This document shows, one piece after another, positions 43,268-52,046 of a stretch of 64,000 nucleotides of DNA. The number at the start of each line of letters is the position of its first letter. Position 1 is the first letter of the stretch. The DNA comes from FACHB-T130 sp042747725 (GTDB lineage: Bacteria; Cyanobacteriota; Cyanobacteriia; Cyanobacteriales; FACHB-T130), in assembly GCF_042747725.1 (NCBI RefSeq), contig NZ_JBHZGO010000089.1, positions 62,001 to 126,000 of the forward strand. The letters are read 5' to 3'. Made by a program: the position numbers and the translations under genes. The notes below the pieces were generated by a model. The model had not been told where the DNA came from and ran no database searches. It was given only the letters and a program-made list of their open reading frames with translations.

Positions 43268-44761
43268 ATGATTCCCAACCATCCCTTTGCTAGTGATGAG
43301 TCTTCAGATGAGTCTAACAACTTGAATGTCCAGCGACCTGATAAGCCAGAGGAAGCTTGTGGCGTTTTTGGCGTTTATGCACCAGGTGAAGATGTGGCAA
43401 AACTGACCTATTTTGGTTTGTATGCCTTACAGCACCGGGGTCAGGAATCTGCTGGTATTGCCACTTTTGAAGGCAAGCAGGTTCATCTACACAAAGAGAT
43501 GGGCTTGGTTTCCCAAGTCTTCAATGAATCCATCTTGAACCAGCTACCAGGTGACATGGCAGTTGGTCATACCCGTTACTCCACGACGGGTTCCAGCCGC
43601 GTTGTCAATGCTCAGCCAGCACTTGTTGAGACTCGGTTGGGAACCCTTGCGCTTACACACAATGGTAATTTAGTCAATACTGGGAAACTGCGGGAAGAGT
43701 TGCTGCGACGCGACTGTAACCTAATCACTACGACGGATTCTGAGATGATTGCCTTTGCGATCGCCGAAGAAATTAACGCAGGCAAAGACTGGTTAGAAGG
43801 AGCTATCCGAGCCTTTCGGCAATGCGAAGGAGCCTTTAGTCTGGCAATTGGAACACCAGACGGCTTGATGGGTGCCCGCGACCCCAATGGCATTCGTCCC
43901 TTAGTGATTGGCACTTTAAACACTAACCCCCAGCGCTATGTCCTCGCATCAGAAACTTGTGGCTTAGATATTATTGGTGCTGAGTACCTGCGGGATGTTG
44001 AACCGGGCGAGTTAGTTTGGATTACCGAAGAAGGTATGGCTTCCTTCTTCTGGGCAGAACAACCCAAACGGAAACTATGCATCTTTGAAATGATTTACTT
44101 TGCTCGTCCGGATAGCGTCATGCATGACGAGAGTCTCTATAGCTACCGGCTGCGCTTAGGACGGCAACTCGCCCACGAATCTCCAGCGGATGCCGATGTA
44201 GTTATTGGTGTACCCGATTCCGGCATTCCCGCCGCAATTGGGTTTTCCCAAGCATCCAGCATTCCTTACGCCGAGGGATTGATTAAAAATCGCTATGTCG
44301 GTCGCACTTTCATCCAGCCGACTCAGACAATGCGAGAGTCTGGCATCAAGATGAAACTCAATCCTCTTAAAGATGTGCTGACTGGGAAACGAGTGATCAT
44401 TGTTGATGACTCCATCGTGCGAGGAACGACCAGCCGCAAACTTGTCAAAGCCCTCCGAGATGCCGGTGCCACCGAGGTTCATATGCGAATTTCCTCTCCG
44501 CCGGTAACTCATCCCTGCTTTTATGGCATTGACACTGACAGCCAGGATCAGTTGATTGCGGCAACAAACTCAGTCGAAGAAATTGCCGAGCAAATTGGTG
44601 TAGACTCGCTAGCTTATCTCAGTCGCGATGGAATGTTGAAAACTACCGGCGAAGACCCTAACAATTTTTGTTCTGCTTGCTTTACTGGCGACTACCCCAT
44701 CCCAGTTCCAGAGCAAGTTAAGCGTTCTAAGCTGATGTTGGAAAAAGCAGCTAGCTGTTAA
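43268..44761 (+). CDS. purF: Amidophosphoribosyltransferase
   Basis: This 497-residue enzyme makes phosphoribosylamine in the first committed step of purine synthesis. It has an N-terminal propeptide of 30 residues before the catalytic Cys31 (EEACGVFGVYAPG). The glutaminase domain has GHTRYSTTGSS and LTHNGNLVN. The PRPP loop is VIIVDDSIVRGTTSRKLV. Cys residues in CIFEMIYFARPDS and NNFCSACFTGDY fit the [4Fe-4S] class of B. subtilis-type PurF. A perfect 19-bp palindrome follows the gene. Confidence 0.97.
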   Translation: MIPNHPFASDESSDESNNLNVQRPDKPEEACGVFGVYAPGEDVAKLTYFGLYALQHRGQESAGIATFEGKQVHLHKEMGLVSQVFNESILNQLPGDMAVGHTRYSTTGSSRVVNAQPALVETRLGTLALTHNGNLVNTGKLREELLRRDCNLITTTDSEMIAFAIAEEINAGKDWLEGAIRAFRQCEGAFSLAIGTPDGLMGARDPNGIRPLVIGTLNTNPQRYVLASETCGLDIIGAEYLRDVEPGELVWITEEGMASFFWAEQPKRKLCIFEMIYFARPDSVMHDESLYSYRLRLGRQLAHESPADADVVIGVPDSGIPAAIGFSQASSIPYAEGLIKNRYVGRTFIQPTQTMRESGIKMKLNPLKDVLTGKRVIIVDDSIVRGTTSRKLVKALRDAGATEVHMRISSPPVTHPCFYGIDTDSQDQLIAATNSVEEIAEQIGVDSLAYLSRDGMLKTTGEDPNNFCSACFTGDYPIPVPEQVKRSKLMLEKAASC

Positions 44762-44794
44762 CTTTTTGTCAGTGGTTAAATGAATTTGAAAAAC

Positions 44795-44832
44795 TTACAC
44801 GGGAAAGATGTCTAGACATCTTTCCCGTGTAA
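44795..44832 (+). terminator. Perfect 38-bp palindrome after purF
   Basis: Arms of 19 bp (TTACACGGGAAAGATGTCT and its exact complement) meet without a loop at 44813/44814. It starts 34 bp after the purF stop codon. As RNA it forms a long stem with a 4-base loop. The following sequence is AT-rich but lacks a long T run, so it is a probable terminator. Confidence 0.65.
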
Positions 44833-45094
44833 TACTATTTCACTTTATGTCTGCAACAGCTCTGTCTATTTCCCCTTTTTTTAAGGGGGTTAGGGGATAG
44901 TATCGCTCTTATGTTACTCTGAGAAGCGAAAAATAGGGCATTCAAAAGACTGAATTGTATAAGGAAAGAAAATTAGGGGTTAGATTTACCAGAATTTTTC
45001 CAATTCTAATTGATTAGGCGATCCCACATTTGTGACAACCCAAAATTGTAGGAATTATTAAGGGATTTATTTGTTATAAACATAAAGCTAAATG
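44833..45094. other. Non-coding spacer with remnants of repeats
   Basis: It includes TTTCCCC followed by a T run and AAGGGGG (about 44868-44890), a fragment common in cyanobacterial spacers. A degenerate relative of the HIP1-type repeats (TATCGCTCTTATGTTACTCT, about 44903-44922) follows. No gene was recognised. Confidence 0.45.
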
Positions 45095-45200
45095 ATATAG
45101 CAGTCCTAAATGATTCGTGAAGGCAAGATCCTAGGGCAACTCTTACGAAGTCGGGGAGCTGAACCGCTGGCATCTCACAACTAAAATAGGATTGCTATAT
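45095..45200. mobile_element. 106-bp MITE-like element with ATATAGCA termini
   Basis: Terminal inverted repeats ATATAGCAGTCCTA (45095-45108) and TAGGATTGCTATAT (45187-45200) match in 13 of 14 positions. The interior has no frame. Elements with ATATAGCA ends are frequent in filamentous cyanobacterial spacers as I recall. No second copy was seen in the window. Confidence 0.65.
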
Positions 45201-45562
45201 TAAAGTATTTAAATCCTCAATAAAATAAGAAATAGAAGCAAATTTGCAGTTCATAGCAACTTGTACTATTTTATACCTATACCTATAGACTGAAAATAAT
45301 TTAACTTTAGATAACCCTTTAGGTGGACGAACCAAAAAATTAAGAAAGCTACTCTTAACCGATGAGATTTAACTAAGAAACTCCATGACTCTTGGGTAAA
45401 ACGGAAGGATAAAAATGTCTCTGGCTTTACTCAGTCTCAGTTCGATTTCTAAGTGAAGCCTCTCAACTTTGAATTGAGCTAACAGAGCCGAGTCTGACAA
45501 AATAAAACACTGAATTAACCAAGAAACTGAAACTCTTTTCGCTAAAAAACAAGGAGATACTG
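45201..45562. other. Upstream region of the secreted repeat protein
   Basis: About 360 bp of AT-rich sequence without a recognised gene. AAGGAG at 45549-45554 is the likely ribosome-binding site of the following gene. The promoter is not clear. Confidence 0.45.
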
Positions 45563-46024
45563 ATGAACGCACACTCGTCAAAAAACTCAATTAAAAAGCT
45601 GATTAGTCTGATGGGAGTTGTTAGCGCTAGTGTTTTTATGAATTTTCCCGCCTGGGCACAAATTAACTCTAGTAGTAGTGACTCTAATCAATTTTTCAGT
45701 AATGCCACTGGCTCGATTGTAAACAGCCAAAAAGTATACGCTCAGATGCCGTCAGTAAATGAGCAGTCTCCCACAGATGGAACGACTACTCCATCGTCTC
45801 CTACAGATGGAATGACTACTCCATCGTCTCCTACAGATGGAATGACTACTCCATCGTCTCCTACAGATGGAATGACTACCCCATCGTCTCCTATGGAAAG
45901 AAACACTACCCCATCGTCTCCTAGTACAGGTAGCAATAGTCAGTCGTCTTCTGCTGAAATGATCAGGGCTGCCAAAGGAACTTGGCTATGTTTAAATAAT
46001 CCTAATCCGGGGTGTAGTAACTAA
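45563..46024 (+). CDS. Secreted Ser/Thr/Pro repeat protein
   Basis: This 153-residue protein begins with a basic stretch and a hydrophobic core (LISLMGVVSASVFMNF), with a likely signal-peptidase site after PAWA (residues 29-32). The middle consists of six 10-residue repeats of SPTDGMTTPS type encoded by 30-bp DNA repeats at 45767-45946. The C-terminus (MIRAAKGTWLCLNNPNPGCSN) has two Cys. Such proteins may be cell-wall or sheath components; no function is assigned. An AAGGAG site lies 8 bases before the ATG. Confidence 0.75.
   Translation: MNAHSSKNSIKKLISLMGVVSASVFMNFPAWAQINSSSSDSNQFFSNATGSIVNSQKVYAQMPSVNEQSPTDGTTTPSSPTDGMTTPSSPTDGMTTPSSPTDGMTTPSSPMERNTTPSSPSTGSNSQSSSAEMIRAAKGTWLCLNNPNPGCSN
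45767..45946 (+). repeat. Six 30-bp coding tandem repeats
   Basis: Units 2-4 are almost identical (TCTCCTACAGATGGAATGAC, then TACTCCATCG). Units 1 and 5 carry a few changes and unit 6 is divergent. The identity of the central units points to recent slippage or unequal exchange. Confidence 0.92.
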
Positions 46025-46050
46025 CTCCAAAATTCTCTAGTATTAAGAGA

Positions 46051-46095
46051 AACAGCAAAGTTCCAATTGCTTACCATAATTGGAACTTTGCTGTT
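46051..46095 (+). terminator. Hairpin after the secreted repeat protein gene
   Basis: Perfect 18-bp arms AACAGCAAAGTTCCAATT (46051-46068) and complement (46078-46095) enclose a 9-base loop. It stands 27 bp after the stop codon. The T tract is weak. Confidence 0.65.
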
Positions 46096-46160
46096 TGACT
46101 TTGCTATGCAAATTTGTAACTTCTTGCTAAGTAGAACAACTGAATTAAACCCTGTCATTT

Positions 46161-46235
46161 TGTAGGTTGGGCGATTGGTACTCAACCCAACATTGACAAG
46201 GGTTTGATGAGTTTCGCTCCTACCCATCCTACAAA
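46161..46235. repeat. GTAGGTTGGG-family interspersed repeat
   Basis: It starts TGTAGGTTGGGCGATTGG and ends CTACCCATCCTACAAA, with imperfect inverted ends. It is related to 51723-51904 (same GGGTTTGATG and CTACCCATCCTACAAA segments) and more distantly to 10035-10108. Confidence 0.75.
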
Positions 46236-46254
46236 ATATATTAAGTCCGTCTAC

Positions 46255-46878
46255 TTAATTCCCCGGATTCACAGGCTGCATTGGCCCCAAGTAGTTTGTC
46301 AAATAGGGTGAAAAAACTTCATAAATCAGCGTCAGGGGACGCCCATGATGCCAAAATAGGTAATGACGCCCCCAGAATGGTCCTGTTTGTCCAAAAGCAG
46401 ATTCTAAAGCATCTGACTGACCATAGTAAATTCCCTGGACATCCCGATACAACTCGGTACGCAGGCGAGCCAAACTTGCCCAAATTGGCAAAGAACGGTT
46501 TTGTAAATACTCATCTACATGGCTGGCTTCCCACCAGGAAGTCGCGTAAGCCAGCCGCTGACCGGAGGTGGTACGCAGCCATACCTGTCGTCGCAACCTG
46601 GGTCCCGGTACAGCCTGGATTTGATTGGGTGCCGCATCAGCATCCATGCCAACAGGCGACATATCAATTACATCTACTTCGGTTGGTTCACCCGTCAAAA
46701 GCTGTAGATGACGGGTAGGGGAGCCATCTCCCAGTAAAAGCATCTGCCATGCTGGTGCTAGTTGTGTGTGAGGCAGTCCTTGCTGCACCACTTCTTCGCC
46801 TCCCTGCCAAAGCGGACTGAGAGCATACCAAGCTCTTGGTAGGGTAATGCTGTTTGTAGGTATAACAGTTGAAGTCAA
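46255..46878 (-). CDS. Chorismate pyruvate-lyase-like protein
   Basis: This 207-residue protein fits the cyanobacterial chorismate lyase group (DUF98/UbiC-like), thought to make 4-hydroxybenzoate for plastoquinone. Visible motifs are LQLLTGEPTEVDVIDM, RRQVWLRTTSGQRLAYATSWW, LPIWASLARLRTELYRDV and GRHYLFWHHGRPLTLIYEVFSPYL, which includes the late Glu expected in the active site. No signal peptide is seen. It stands alone on the minus strand. Confidence 0.85.
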   Translation of the reverse strand: MTSTVIPTNSITLPRAWYALSPLWQGGEEVVQQGLPHTQLAPAWQMLLLGDGSPTRHLQLLTGEPTEVDVIDMSPVGMDADAAPNQIQAVPGPRLRRQVWLRTTSGQRLAYATSWWEASHVDEYLQNRSLPIWASLARLRTELYRDVQGIYYGQSDALESAFGQTGPFWGRHYLFWHHGRPLTLIYEVFSPYLTNYLGPMQPVNPGN

Positions 46879-47054
46879 CGCTCTTTACAAAACTTCATTT
46901 TCTTATATAAAATCATAAACAATTTCTTGCCGGAAACCTATTCCAGCAAAAAAATTGAGTGGTGAGTTAAGTTTTTGTGCCATTTCAGAAATCAGGGCGT
47001 ACTACGCACTGATGCGCTTACAGCACTGAGAACTGAGAAAATAAGAGAAAATAA

Positions 47055-47135
47055 TGCGGATGGCGAGACTCGAACTCGCAAGGCAAAGCCACACGCCCCT
47101 CAAACGTGCGCGTATACCAATTCCGCCACATCCGC
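47055..47135 (-). tRNA. tRNA-Leu (anticodon GAG)
   Basis: On the minus strand the acceptor arms are GCGGATG and CATCCGC. The D region is GGCGGAATTGGTATACGC-like, the anticodon arm is CACGT-TTGAGGG-GCGTG with anticodon GAG, and the T arm is GCGAG-TTCGAGT-CTCGC. A long variable arm marks class II tRNA-Leu. The discriminator base is A at 47055; CCA is not encoded. Confidence 0.95.
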
Positions 47136-47327
47136 TTGCAGATATACCTATCGTAGCATCTTTTGGGCAATTTCGTTCTTTTTTGAAGAAACAAGACTTT
47201 TAATCAGCATCGACAACTGTGCCGATACGAGGTGATGCGATCTATATACTGTACTGATACTGAAGGCAACATCCTGAAATAATAATGATTGTTCCTTGCG
47301 CTACCCCATTTCTCTAAAAACTAGAAG

Positions 47328-48680
47328 ATGCGTTTTTCAAAGATTTTAATTGCTAACCGAGGGGAAATTGCTCTCCGCATTCTCCGTACCTGTGAAGAAA
47401 TGGGGATTGCGACTGTTGCAGTTCACTCGACGATCGATCGACACGCCCTTCATGTGCAACTGGCTGACGAAGCCGTTTGCATTGGTGAACCCCCCAGTAT
47501 CAAAAGTTATCTGAATATTCCCAATATTATTGCGGCAGCTTTGACGCGCAACGCGATCGCTATTCATCCGGGCTATGGTTTTTTGGCAGAAAATGCCAGA
47601 TTTGCGGAAATCTGCGCGGCTCACCAGATTTCTTTCATTGGTCCGACGCCGGAAGCGATTCGGGCAATGGGGGACAAATCCACCGCTAAAGAAACTATGC
47701 AACGGGCGGGTGTGCCTACAGTGCCGGGAAGTGATGGGATATTAATGTCCGATCGGGAAGCATTAGCGATCGCTGATGAAATCGGCTATCCCGTCATGAT
47801 CAAAGCCACCGCTGGAGGTGGAGGGCGAGGAATGCGTTTGGTGCGGGAAGAAAGCGAACTCGGCAAGCTCTTCCAAGCTGCACAGGGAGAAGCTGAAGCC
47901 GCATTTGGCAATCCTGGCGTCTATCTAGAAAAATTTATCGAGCGTCCTCGCCACATCGAGTTTCAAATCTTAGCCGATAACTACGGCAACGTGATTCACC
48001 TGGGTGAACGCGATTGCTCTATCCAACGGCGTCATCAAAAGTTACTGGAAGAAGCCCCCAGTCCAGTTCTCAGTTCAGAACTGCGCCAAAAAATGGGCAC
48101 TGCTGCTGTCATGGCTGCTAAGTCTATCAACTACACGGGTGCCGGGACTGTGGAGTTTCTGCTTGCACCCTCTGGGCAATTTTACTTCATGGAAATGAAC
48201 ACTCGGATTCAAGTCGAACACCCGGTGACAGAAATGATCACTGGCTTAGACTTGATTGCCGAACAAATCCGCATTGCTCAAGGTGAGAAATTGTCGCTGA
48301 CTCAAGATGGGGTAGTTCTCCGAGGTCATGCCATTGAATGTCGAATCAATGCGGAAGATCCCGACCACAACTTCCGCCCTCATCCGGGGCGGATCAGCGG
48401 CTATCTGCCCCCCGGTGGCTTTGGTGTGCGTATGGATTCCCATGTCTACACGGATTACGAAATTCCGGCCTACTACGACTCTTTGATTGGCAAATTAATT
48501 GTCTGGGGTAGCGATCGCCCTACCGCAATTAAGCGGATGAAACGGGCACTGCGGGAATGCGCCATCACGGGTTTACCCACGACCATTGGTTTACATCAAA
48601 AAATTATGGAGACACCGGAGTTTTTACAAGGCGAGGTTTATACCAATTTTGTTGAGCAGTTAATGCAGTCGCAGCAATAA
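47328..48680 (+). CDS. accC: Biotin carboxylase subunit of acetyl-CoA carboxylase
   Basis: This 450-residue enzyme carboxylates biotin on AccB in fatty acid synthesis. It begins MRFSKILIANRGEIALRILR and has HPGYGFLAENARFAE, the ATP-grasp glycine loop KATAGGGGRGMR, LGERDCSIQRRHQKLLEEAPSP, MEMNTRIQVEHPVTEMITG and ECRINAEDP. All ATP-binding and catalytic segments are present. It stands alone, away from other acc genes, as is common in cyanobacteria. Confidence 0.97.
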   Translation: MRFSKILIANRGEIALRILRTCEEMGIATVAVHSTIDRHALHVQLADEAVCIGEPPSIKSYLNIPNIIAAALTRNAIAIHPGYGFLAENARFAEICAAHQISFIGPTPEAIRAMGDKSTAKETMQRAGVPTVPGSDGILMSDREALAIADEIGYPVMIKATAGGGGRGMRLVREESELGKLFQAAQGEAEAAFGNPGVYLEKFIERPRHIEFQILADNYGNVIHLGERDCSIQRRHQKLLEEAPSPVLSSELRQKMGTAAVMAAKSINYTGAGTVEFLLAPSGQFYFMEMNTRIQVEHPVTEMITGLDLIAEQIRIAQGEKLSLTQDGVVLRGHAIECRINAEDPDHNFRPHPGRISGYLPPGGFGVRMDSHVYTDYEIPAYYDSLIGKLIVWGSDRPTAIKRMKRALRECAITGLPTTIGLHQKIMETPEFLQGEVYTNFVEQLMQSQQ

Positions 48681-48742
48681 GTAAGGAGTGGGGAATCGGT
48701 AATTTTTTTCCGCTACCCGCTCCTACTAACCTCCAAAGCGCT

Positions 48743-49036
48743 TTAATGAGTATGAGCAAACATCGTCAGCAGTCCTTGCTGACCCAAGAGGATCTCTCGC
48801 AGTAGGCTAAAGATCCCCACCCAAATGATTGGCGTAATGTCCACACCACCGATAGGCGGCACAATTTTCCGCAATGGCACTAAAAAGGGTTCTGTAGGCC
48901 AAGCAATCAAGTTAAAGGGAAGGCGATTTAGGTCTATCTGGGGATACCAGGTAAGGACAATCCGAAAGATAAACAACAAAGTCATCAAGCCCACAAGCGG
49001 GCCAAGAATCCAGCTAGCAAGCGAAACAGCGTCCAT
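48743..49036 (-). CDS. YggT/Ycf19 family membrane protein
   Basis: This 97-residue protein has two hydrophobic segments (about 8-30 and 66-85) and the family pattern FRIVLTWYPQIDLNRLPFN, PTEPFLVPLRKIVPPIGGVDITPI. Ycf19 homologues are conserved in plastids and cyanobacteria and relate to YggT, implicated in osmotic shock response and nucleoid organisation. It is divergent from psbX. Confidence 0.92.
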   Translation of the reverse strand: MDAVSLASWILGPLVGLMTLLFIFRIVLTWYPQIDLNRLPFNLIAWPTEPFLVPLRKIVPPIGGVDITPIIWVGIFSLLREILLGQQGLLTMFAHTH

Positions 49037-49278
49037 TGGTTCTCAATCAAGAAATTTCCAGTGTCATGCAACTGGCGTGGCAAGGCACAATAGTTAAAGT
49101 TTTGTAACCAAATCTCTCATTATTCTAACGCAGCATGGCGCTGAATCCTATTCAGCCAGACTGCTACAGAGGTATAAAGAGACTAGCAACAAAATGAAGC
49201 GAGGAATAGGCTTCTCAAGTTCATAACATATCGTTAAAATTGATCAAAAGAAATCGTTGTCAAAGAGAGCCAAAAAAA

Positions 49279-49398
49279 ATGACGCCTTCATTAGCGAATT
49301 TTCTCTATAGTCTGCTCTGGGGTGCTGTAATTGTTGTCATCCCAGCCACAGTGGCGCTGATCTTTATTAGTCAAAAGGATAAAATCCAACGTTCCTAG
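49279..49398 (+). CDS. psbX: Photosystem II reaction centre protein PsbX
   Basis: This 39-residue single-helix protein reads MTPSLANFLYSLLWGAVIVV and continues IPATVALIFISQKDKIQRS. The match to PsbX is clear (TPSLANFL, SLLWGAxIVVIPxTxxLIFISQKDK). PsbX sits near cytochrome b559 and affects plastoquinone turnover in PSII. It lies upstream of ycf66, with a hairpin between. Confidence 0.95.
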   Translation: MTPSLANFLYSLLWGAVIVVIPATVALIFISQKDKIQRS

Positions 49399-49415
49399 AT
49401 TGCCGGAATAGCCGG

Positions 49416-49479
49416 AAACCTCAGTTTATCGAGAGAGTAATTATTAAATTAGTTGCTCGATCTAAAAAAACTGAGGTTT
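49416..49479 (+). terminator. Inverted repeat after psbX
   Basis: Perfect 12-bp arms AAACCTCAGTTT (49416-49427) and complement (49468-49479) flank a 40-base loop and are followed by TATATG. The stem starts 18 bp after psbX. It probably ends most psbX transcripts before ycf66. Confidence 0.55.
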
Positions 49480-49639
49480 TATATGTTAGAGGGAGAAGAG
49501 CTGATGCGAATCGCAGCCGCGCCAGTTTCTGCCCGCTCATTCTCCTGCTGACCCAGGATACTTAGAATTAAAATTCCCAACCTGCGTACCAATTTCTGCG
49601 GTTAACTCGTTAACATAGATTTGTCTTGGGAAAACAGCA

Positions 49640-50455
49640 ATGGTAAACTTCGGGCTTAACTCAGCCAGTCTTCTGGGTATTTTTCTGGCAGTGGCAGGGG
49701 CAGCACTGTACTTTTTGCGTACCGTGCGTCCAGAGCTAGCGCGAGACCACGATATCTTTTTTGCAGCGGTTGGTCTCTTGTGCGGCTTCATTCTTTTATT
49801 TCAGGGATGGCGACTCGATCCGATTTTGCAATTCGGTCAGTTTCTGTTGACCGGCTCTGCTATCTTTTTTGCATTTGAAAGTATTCGGATGCGGGGAGTG
49901 GCGACGGAGGTAGCAAAGCGGAATACGCAAATTGTGGACGAAGAGCGCCCCGTAAGCCGCGTGTATCGAGCCGAGTTGGATCAACTCGAACCGATGGATG
50001 AGGAACCGCCGAGACGCCGGATTCGGGGAACGCAAGAATCTCGCAATAGCCGGACGGTAGAAACTTACGAGGATGAACCGCGTCGCCGTCCATCCAGTCG
50101 CAGTAATAGTAATTCTGAAAAACTGGGGCAAGGAGATCGCCCTCGCAAGCCTCGTCCCCGTCCAACAGAAACTCGCCCAACCGAACAGCCTGACAATTGG
50201 GAAGTCTCAGACACATGGGAGGAAAAACCGCCTCGCAGTAGCCGTCCCAGCTCGACTCGTCCACCCAGCCGAGATCCAGAGACTGCCGCCAAGCCAAGAA
50301 GAAGTCGTCCACCTAGAGGAGAATCGTCGGAGCGATCGCCCAATCGGGAGAATCGGGAGGATGTAGAAGCAACCCCAACCGACTATGTGGACTACAAACC
50401 GATAGACTACCCGGAAGACGAAGGGGACAACTCCAGCAATTTTGACCAAGAATGA
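49640..50455 (+). CDS. ycf66: Ycf66 family protein
   Basis: This 271-residue protein has a membrane part with about three helices in residues 1-85 (MVNFGLNSASLLGIFLAVAG, FFAAVGLLCGFILLFQGW, GQFLLTGSAIFFAFESIR). The long hydrophilic tail is rich in Arg, Pro, Glu and Ser. Ycf66 is conserved in cyanobacteria and some plastids; its function is unknown. The charged tail is probably disordered and cytoplasmic. The gene lies downstream of psbX. Confidence 0.92.
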   Translation: MVNFGLNSASLLGIFLAVAGAALYFLRTVRPELARDHDIFFAAVGLLCGFILLFQGWRLDPILQFGQFLLTGSAIFFAFESIRMRGVATEVAKRNTQIVDEERPVSRVYRAELDQLEPMDEEPPRRRIRGTQESRNSRTVETYEDEPRRRPSSRSNSNSEKLGQGDRPRKPRPRPTETRPTEQPDNWEVSDTWEEKPPRSSRPSSTRPPSRDPETAAKPRRSRPPRGESSERSPNRENREDVEATPTDYVDYKPIDYPEDEGDNSSNFDQE

Positions 50456-50555
50456 GTCTGGTAAGGGCGTTGTCTTCGTGTCCGCCCCGCGTTTTATGAG
50501 ACGCGGCTGGTTCATTGGGTCGGGTTACTTTTGCAAGCAACAATGCAACTTTGAT

Positions 50556-51113
50556 GTGAAAAGATTGACGTGCGGTCTGGGAATCCATACCTGGGTCAAA
50601 TGGGGAATCTGGTTTAGCATGGCTGGGTTAGTCGTCGCCTGTACCCCAGTCAATCGCTCAACAGGGCCAGTTGCCCTCAACAGTCGTTATACAGATGAGC
50701 AACCGGCTTTGAGTGGCAATGGTCGGTTGCTTGCCTTTGTTTCTAACCGCAATGGCAGCCGACAGATTTGGCTGTATGACTTGCAACAGCGGCAGTTTGT
50801 AGATGTACCGCGCTTGAACCGACAAGACGCGATCGCCGAAAATCCCAGTCTCAGTCAGAACGGTCGTTACATTGTCTACATTGCCAGCGACCAAGGACGC
50901 CCGGAAGTGGAACTTTACGACCGCAGCACCAAATCTTCGCAAATTCTCACGATGGGCTATCGCGGTTGGGTGCGAAATCCTAGTATTAGTCCAGATGGTC
51001 GCTATATTGCCTTTGAAAGCGGCAGTCGCGGTCAGTGGGACATAGAGGTGCTAGACCGGGGGTCTAATATTGAGTTAGATATCCCCGATGGCAGCCCATC
51101 TGCCTCTCCCTGA
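50556..51113 (+). CDS. TolB-like PD40 repeat lipoprotein 1
   Basis: This protein has a lipobox LVVAC, so it is likely an exported lipoprotein. I chose a GTG at 50556, giving a signal peptide of about 28 residues; the frame opens further upstream at 50442 and would overlap ycf66. The mature part has three TolB/PD40-like blades (SGNGRLLAFVSNRNG, SQNGRYIVYIASDQG, SPDGRYIAFESGSRG). It is the first of three tandem paralogues and is followed after 2 bp by the second. Confidence 0.85.
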   Translation: MKRLTCGLGIHTWVKWGIWFSMAGLVVACTPVNRSTGPVALNSRYTDEQPALSGNGRLLAFVSNRNGSRQIWLYDLQQRQFVDVPRLNRQDAIAENPSLSQNGRYIVYIASDQGRPEVELYDRSTKSSQILTMGYRGWVRNPSISPDGRYIAFESGSRGQWDIEVLDRGSNIELDIPDGSPSASP

Positions 51114-51115
51114 GC

Positions 51116-51640
51116 GTGAAACGTAACCTTGTTCTATCAGTATTTGTTGCTTTAGCCAGTTTATTGAGTAGTTGTACTGGCTCAGGTCGTCTCGTGAGTT
51201 TTCCCTTTGATTCAGGAGGGCGAAGTTTAAATAGCCCAGCCTCTGACATCAATCCTCAAATTGCCAGTCGGTACATCGTCCTGATTTCTGACCGGCGCAG
51301 CAGTCAGGATGTTTATCTTTTCGACACGGTGGATCGGCGTTTAATTGATTTGCCAGGATTAAATTCCCTGGATGCGATCGCATCTCACCCGGCTGTTTCC
51401 GCTGATGGTCGTTACATTGTCTTTGCTGCAAGTCGTCAGGGTCGGTCGGGAATCTACCTCTATGACCGCGAAACTCGCCAGTTAAGGAATCTCGCGGAAA
51501 ACGTGCAAGCAGAAGTGCGAAATCCAACGATTAGCGCCGATGGCAGGATGATTGCCTTTGAATCTAGTGAAAATGGTCAGTGGGATATTGTGGTTATCGA
51601 CCGCTCTGGACAACCGCTGAATCTTCCAGCACCTCCTTGA
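51116..51640 (+). CDS. TolB-like PD40 repeat lipoprotein 2
   Basis: This 174-residue paralogue starts with GTG at 51116 (KRNLVLSVFVALASLLSSC), with lipobox LLSSC. Blades are visible at RYIVLISDRRSSQDVYLFD, SADGRYIVFAASRQGRSG and SADGRMIAFESSENGQWD. It is coupled to lipoprotein 1 (2 bp apart). Proteins of this kind may form partial beta-propellers; with three blades they would need to assemble as oligomers or differ from full TolB. Function unknown. Confidence 0.85.
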   Translation: MKRNLVLSVFVALASLLSSCTGSGRLVSFPFDSGGRSLNSPASDINPQIASRYIVLISDRRSSQDVYLFDTVDRRLIDLPGLNSLDAIASHPAVSADGRYIVFAASRQGRSGIYLYDRETRQLRNLAENVQAEVRNPTISADGRMIAFESSENGQWDIVVIDRSGQPLNLPAPP

Positions 51641-51722
51641 GGATAAAAGTGCTAAGTAGTGTGTAACAAGTACTGAGAAAAAATAAATAAGTAGGTAGAC
51701 ATAATTAAACTCGCACATCTGA

Positions 51723-51904
51723 TGTAGGGAATGGTTGAGGCAACGTTACCCAACGCATGACAGGGGTTTGATGGGTAACGCTTACAGGACTTACGCAAAT
51801 ATCACCACATCTCTTGGGCAACCACAAGGGGATTGAACCGACAAGAACGCTATATGTATAAGCTTTGCGTAAGTCCTGGCTTAGTCGCTCTACCCATCCT
51901 ACAA
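51723..51904. repeat. Interspersed repeat with a nested palindromic element
   Basis: The outer parts (GGGTTTGATGGGTAACGCTT and CTACCCATCCTACAAA) match the repeat at 46161-46235. Between them lies the 92-bp element at 51786-51877. Confidence 0.7.
51786..51877. repeat. 92-bp palindromic-ended interspersed repeat (copy B)
   Basis: It begins AGGACTTACGCAAA and ends TTTGCGTAAGTCCT. It is a reverse-oriented copy of 13036-13124, sharing ATCACCACAT, GGGCAACCAC and GCTATATGTATAAG. It is inserted in another repeat. Confidence 0.85.
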
Positions 51905-52046
51905 ATAGTTATATCCATCTACTTACTCGCTTATTCTAATCCGCAACTTTGGCGAATCAGGTGATATTTTTAGCTTGTACAGGCGGGCTTGGTTCGTGTA
52001 GTCGCGCTTCGCAGTTACAGTCATCAGGTATTTAGGCGCAAGTGAT

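Larger units (their letters stand above)
51641..52046. other. Repeat-bearing spacer between lipoproteins 2 and 3
   Basis: The 406-bp region is largely filled by a nested repeat (51723-51904). The remaining sequence up to 52046 has AT-rich stretches. No gene was found. It separates the third paralogue from the first two. Confidence 0.5.

Noticed and set aside
45742..45936. Antisense frame across the 30-bp repeats
   Set aside because: Its regular VGDDGVV pattern is only the complement of the repeat units in the secreted protein gene.
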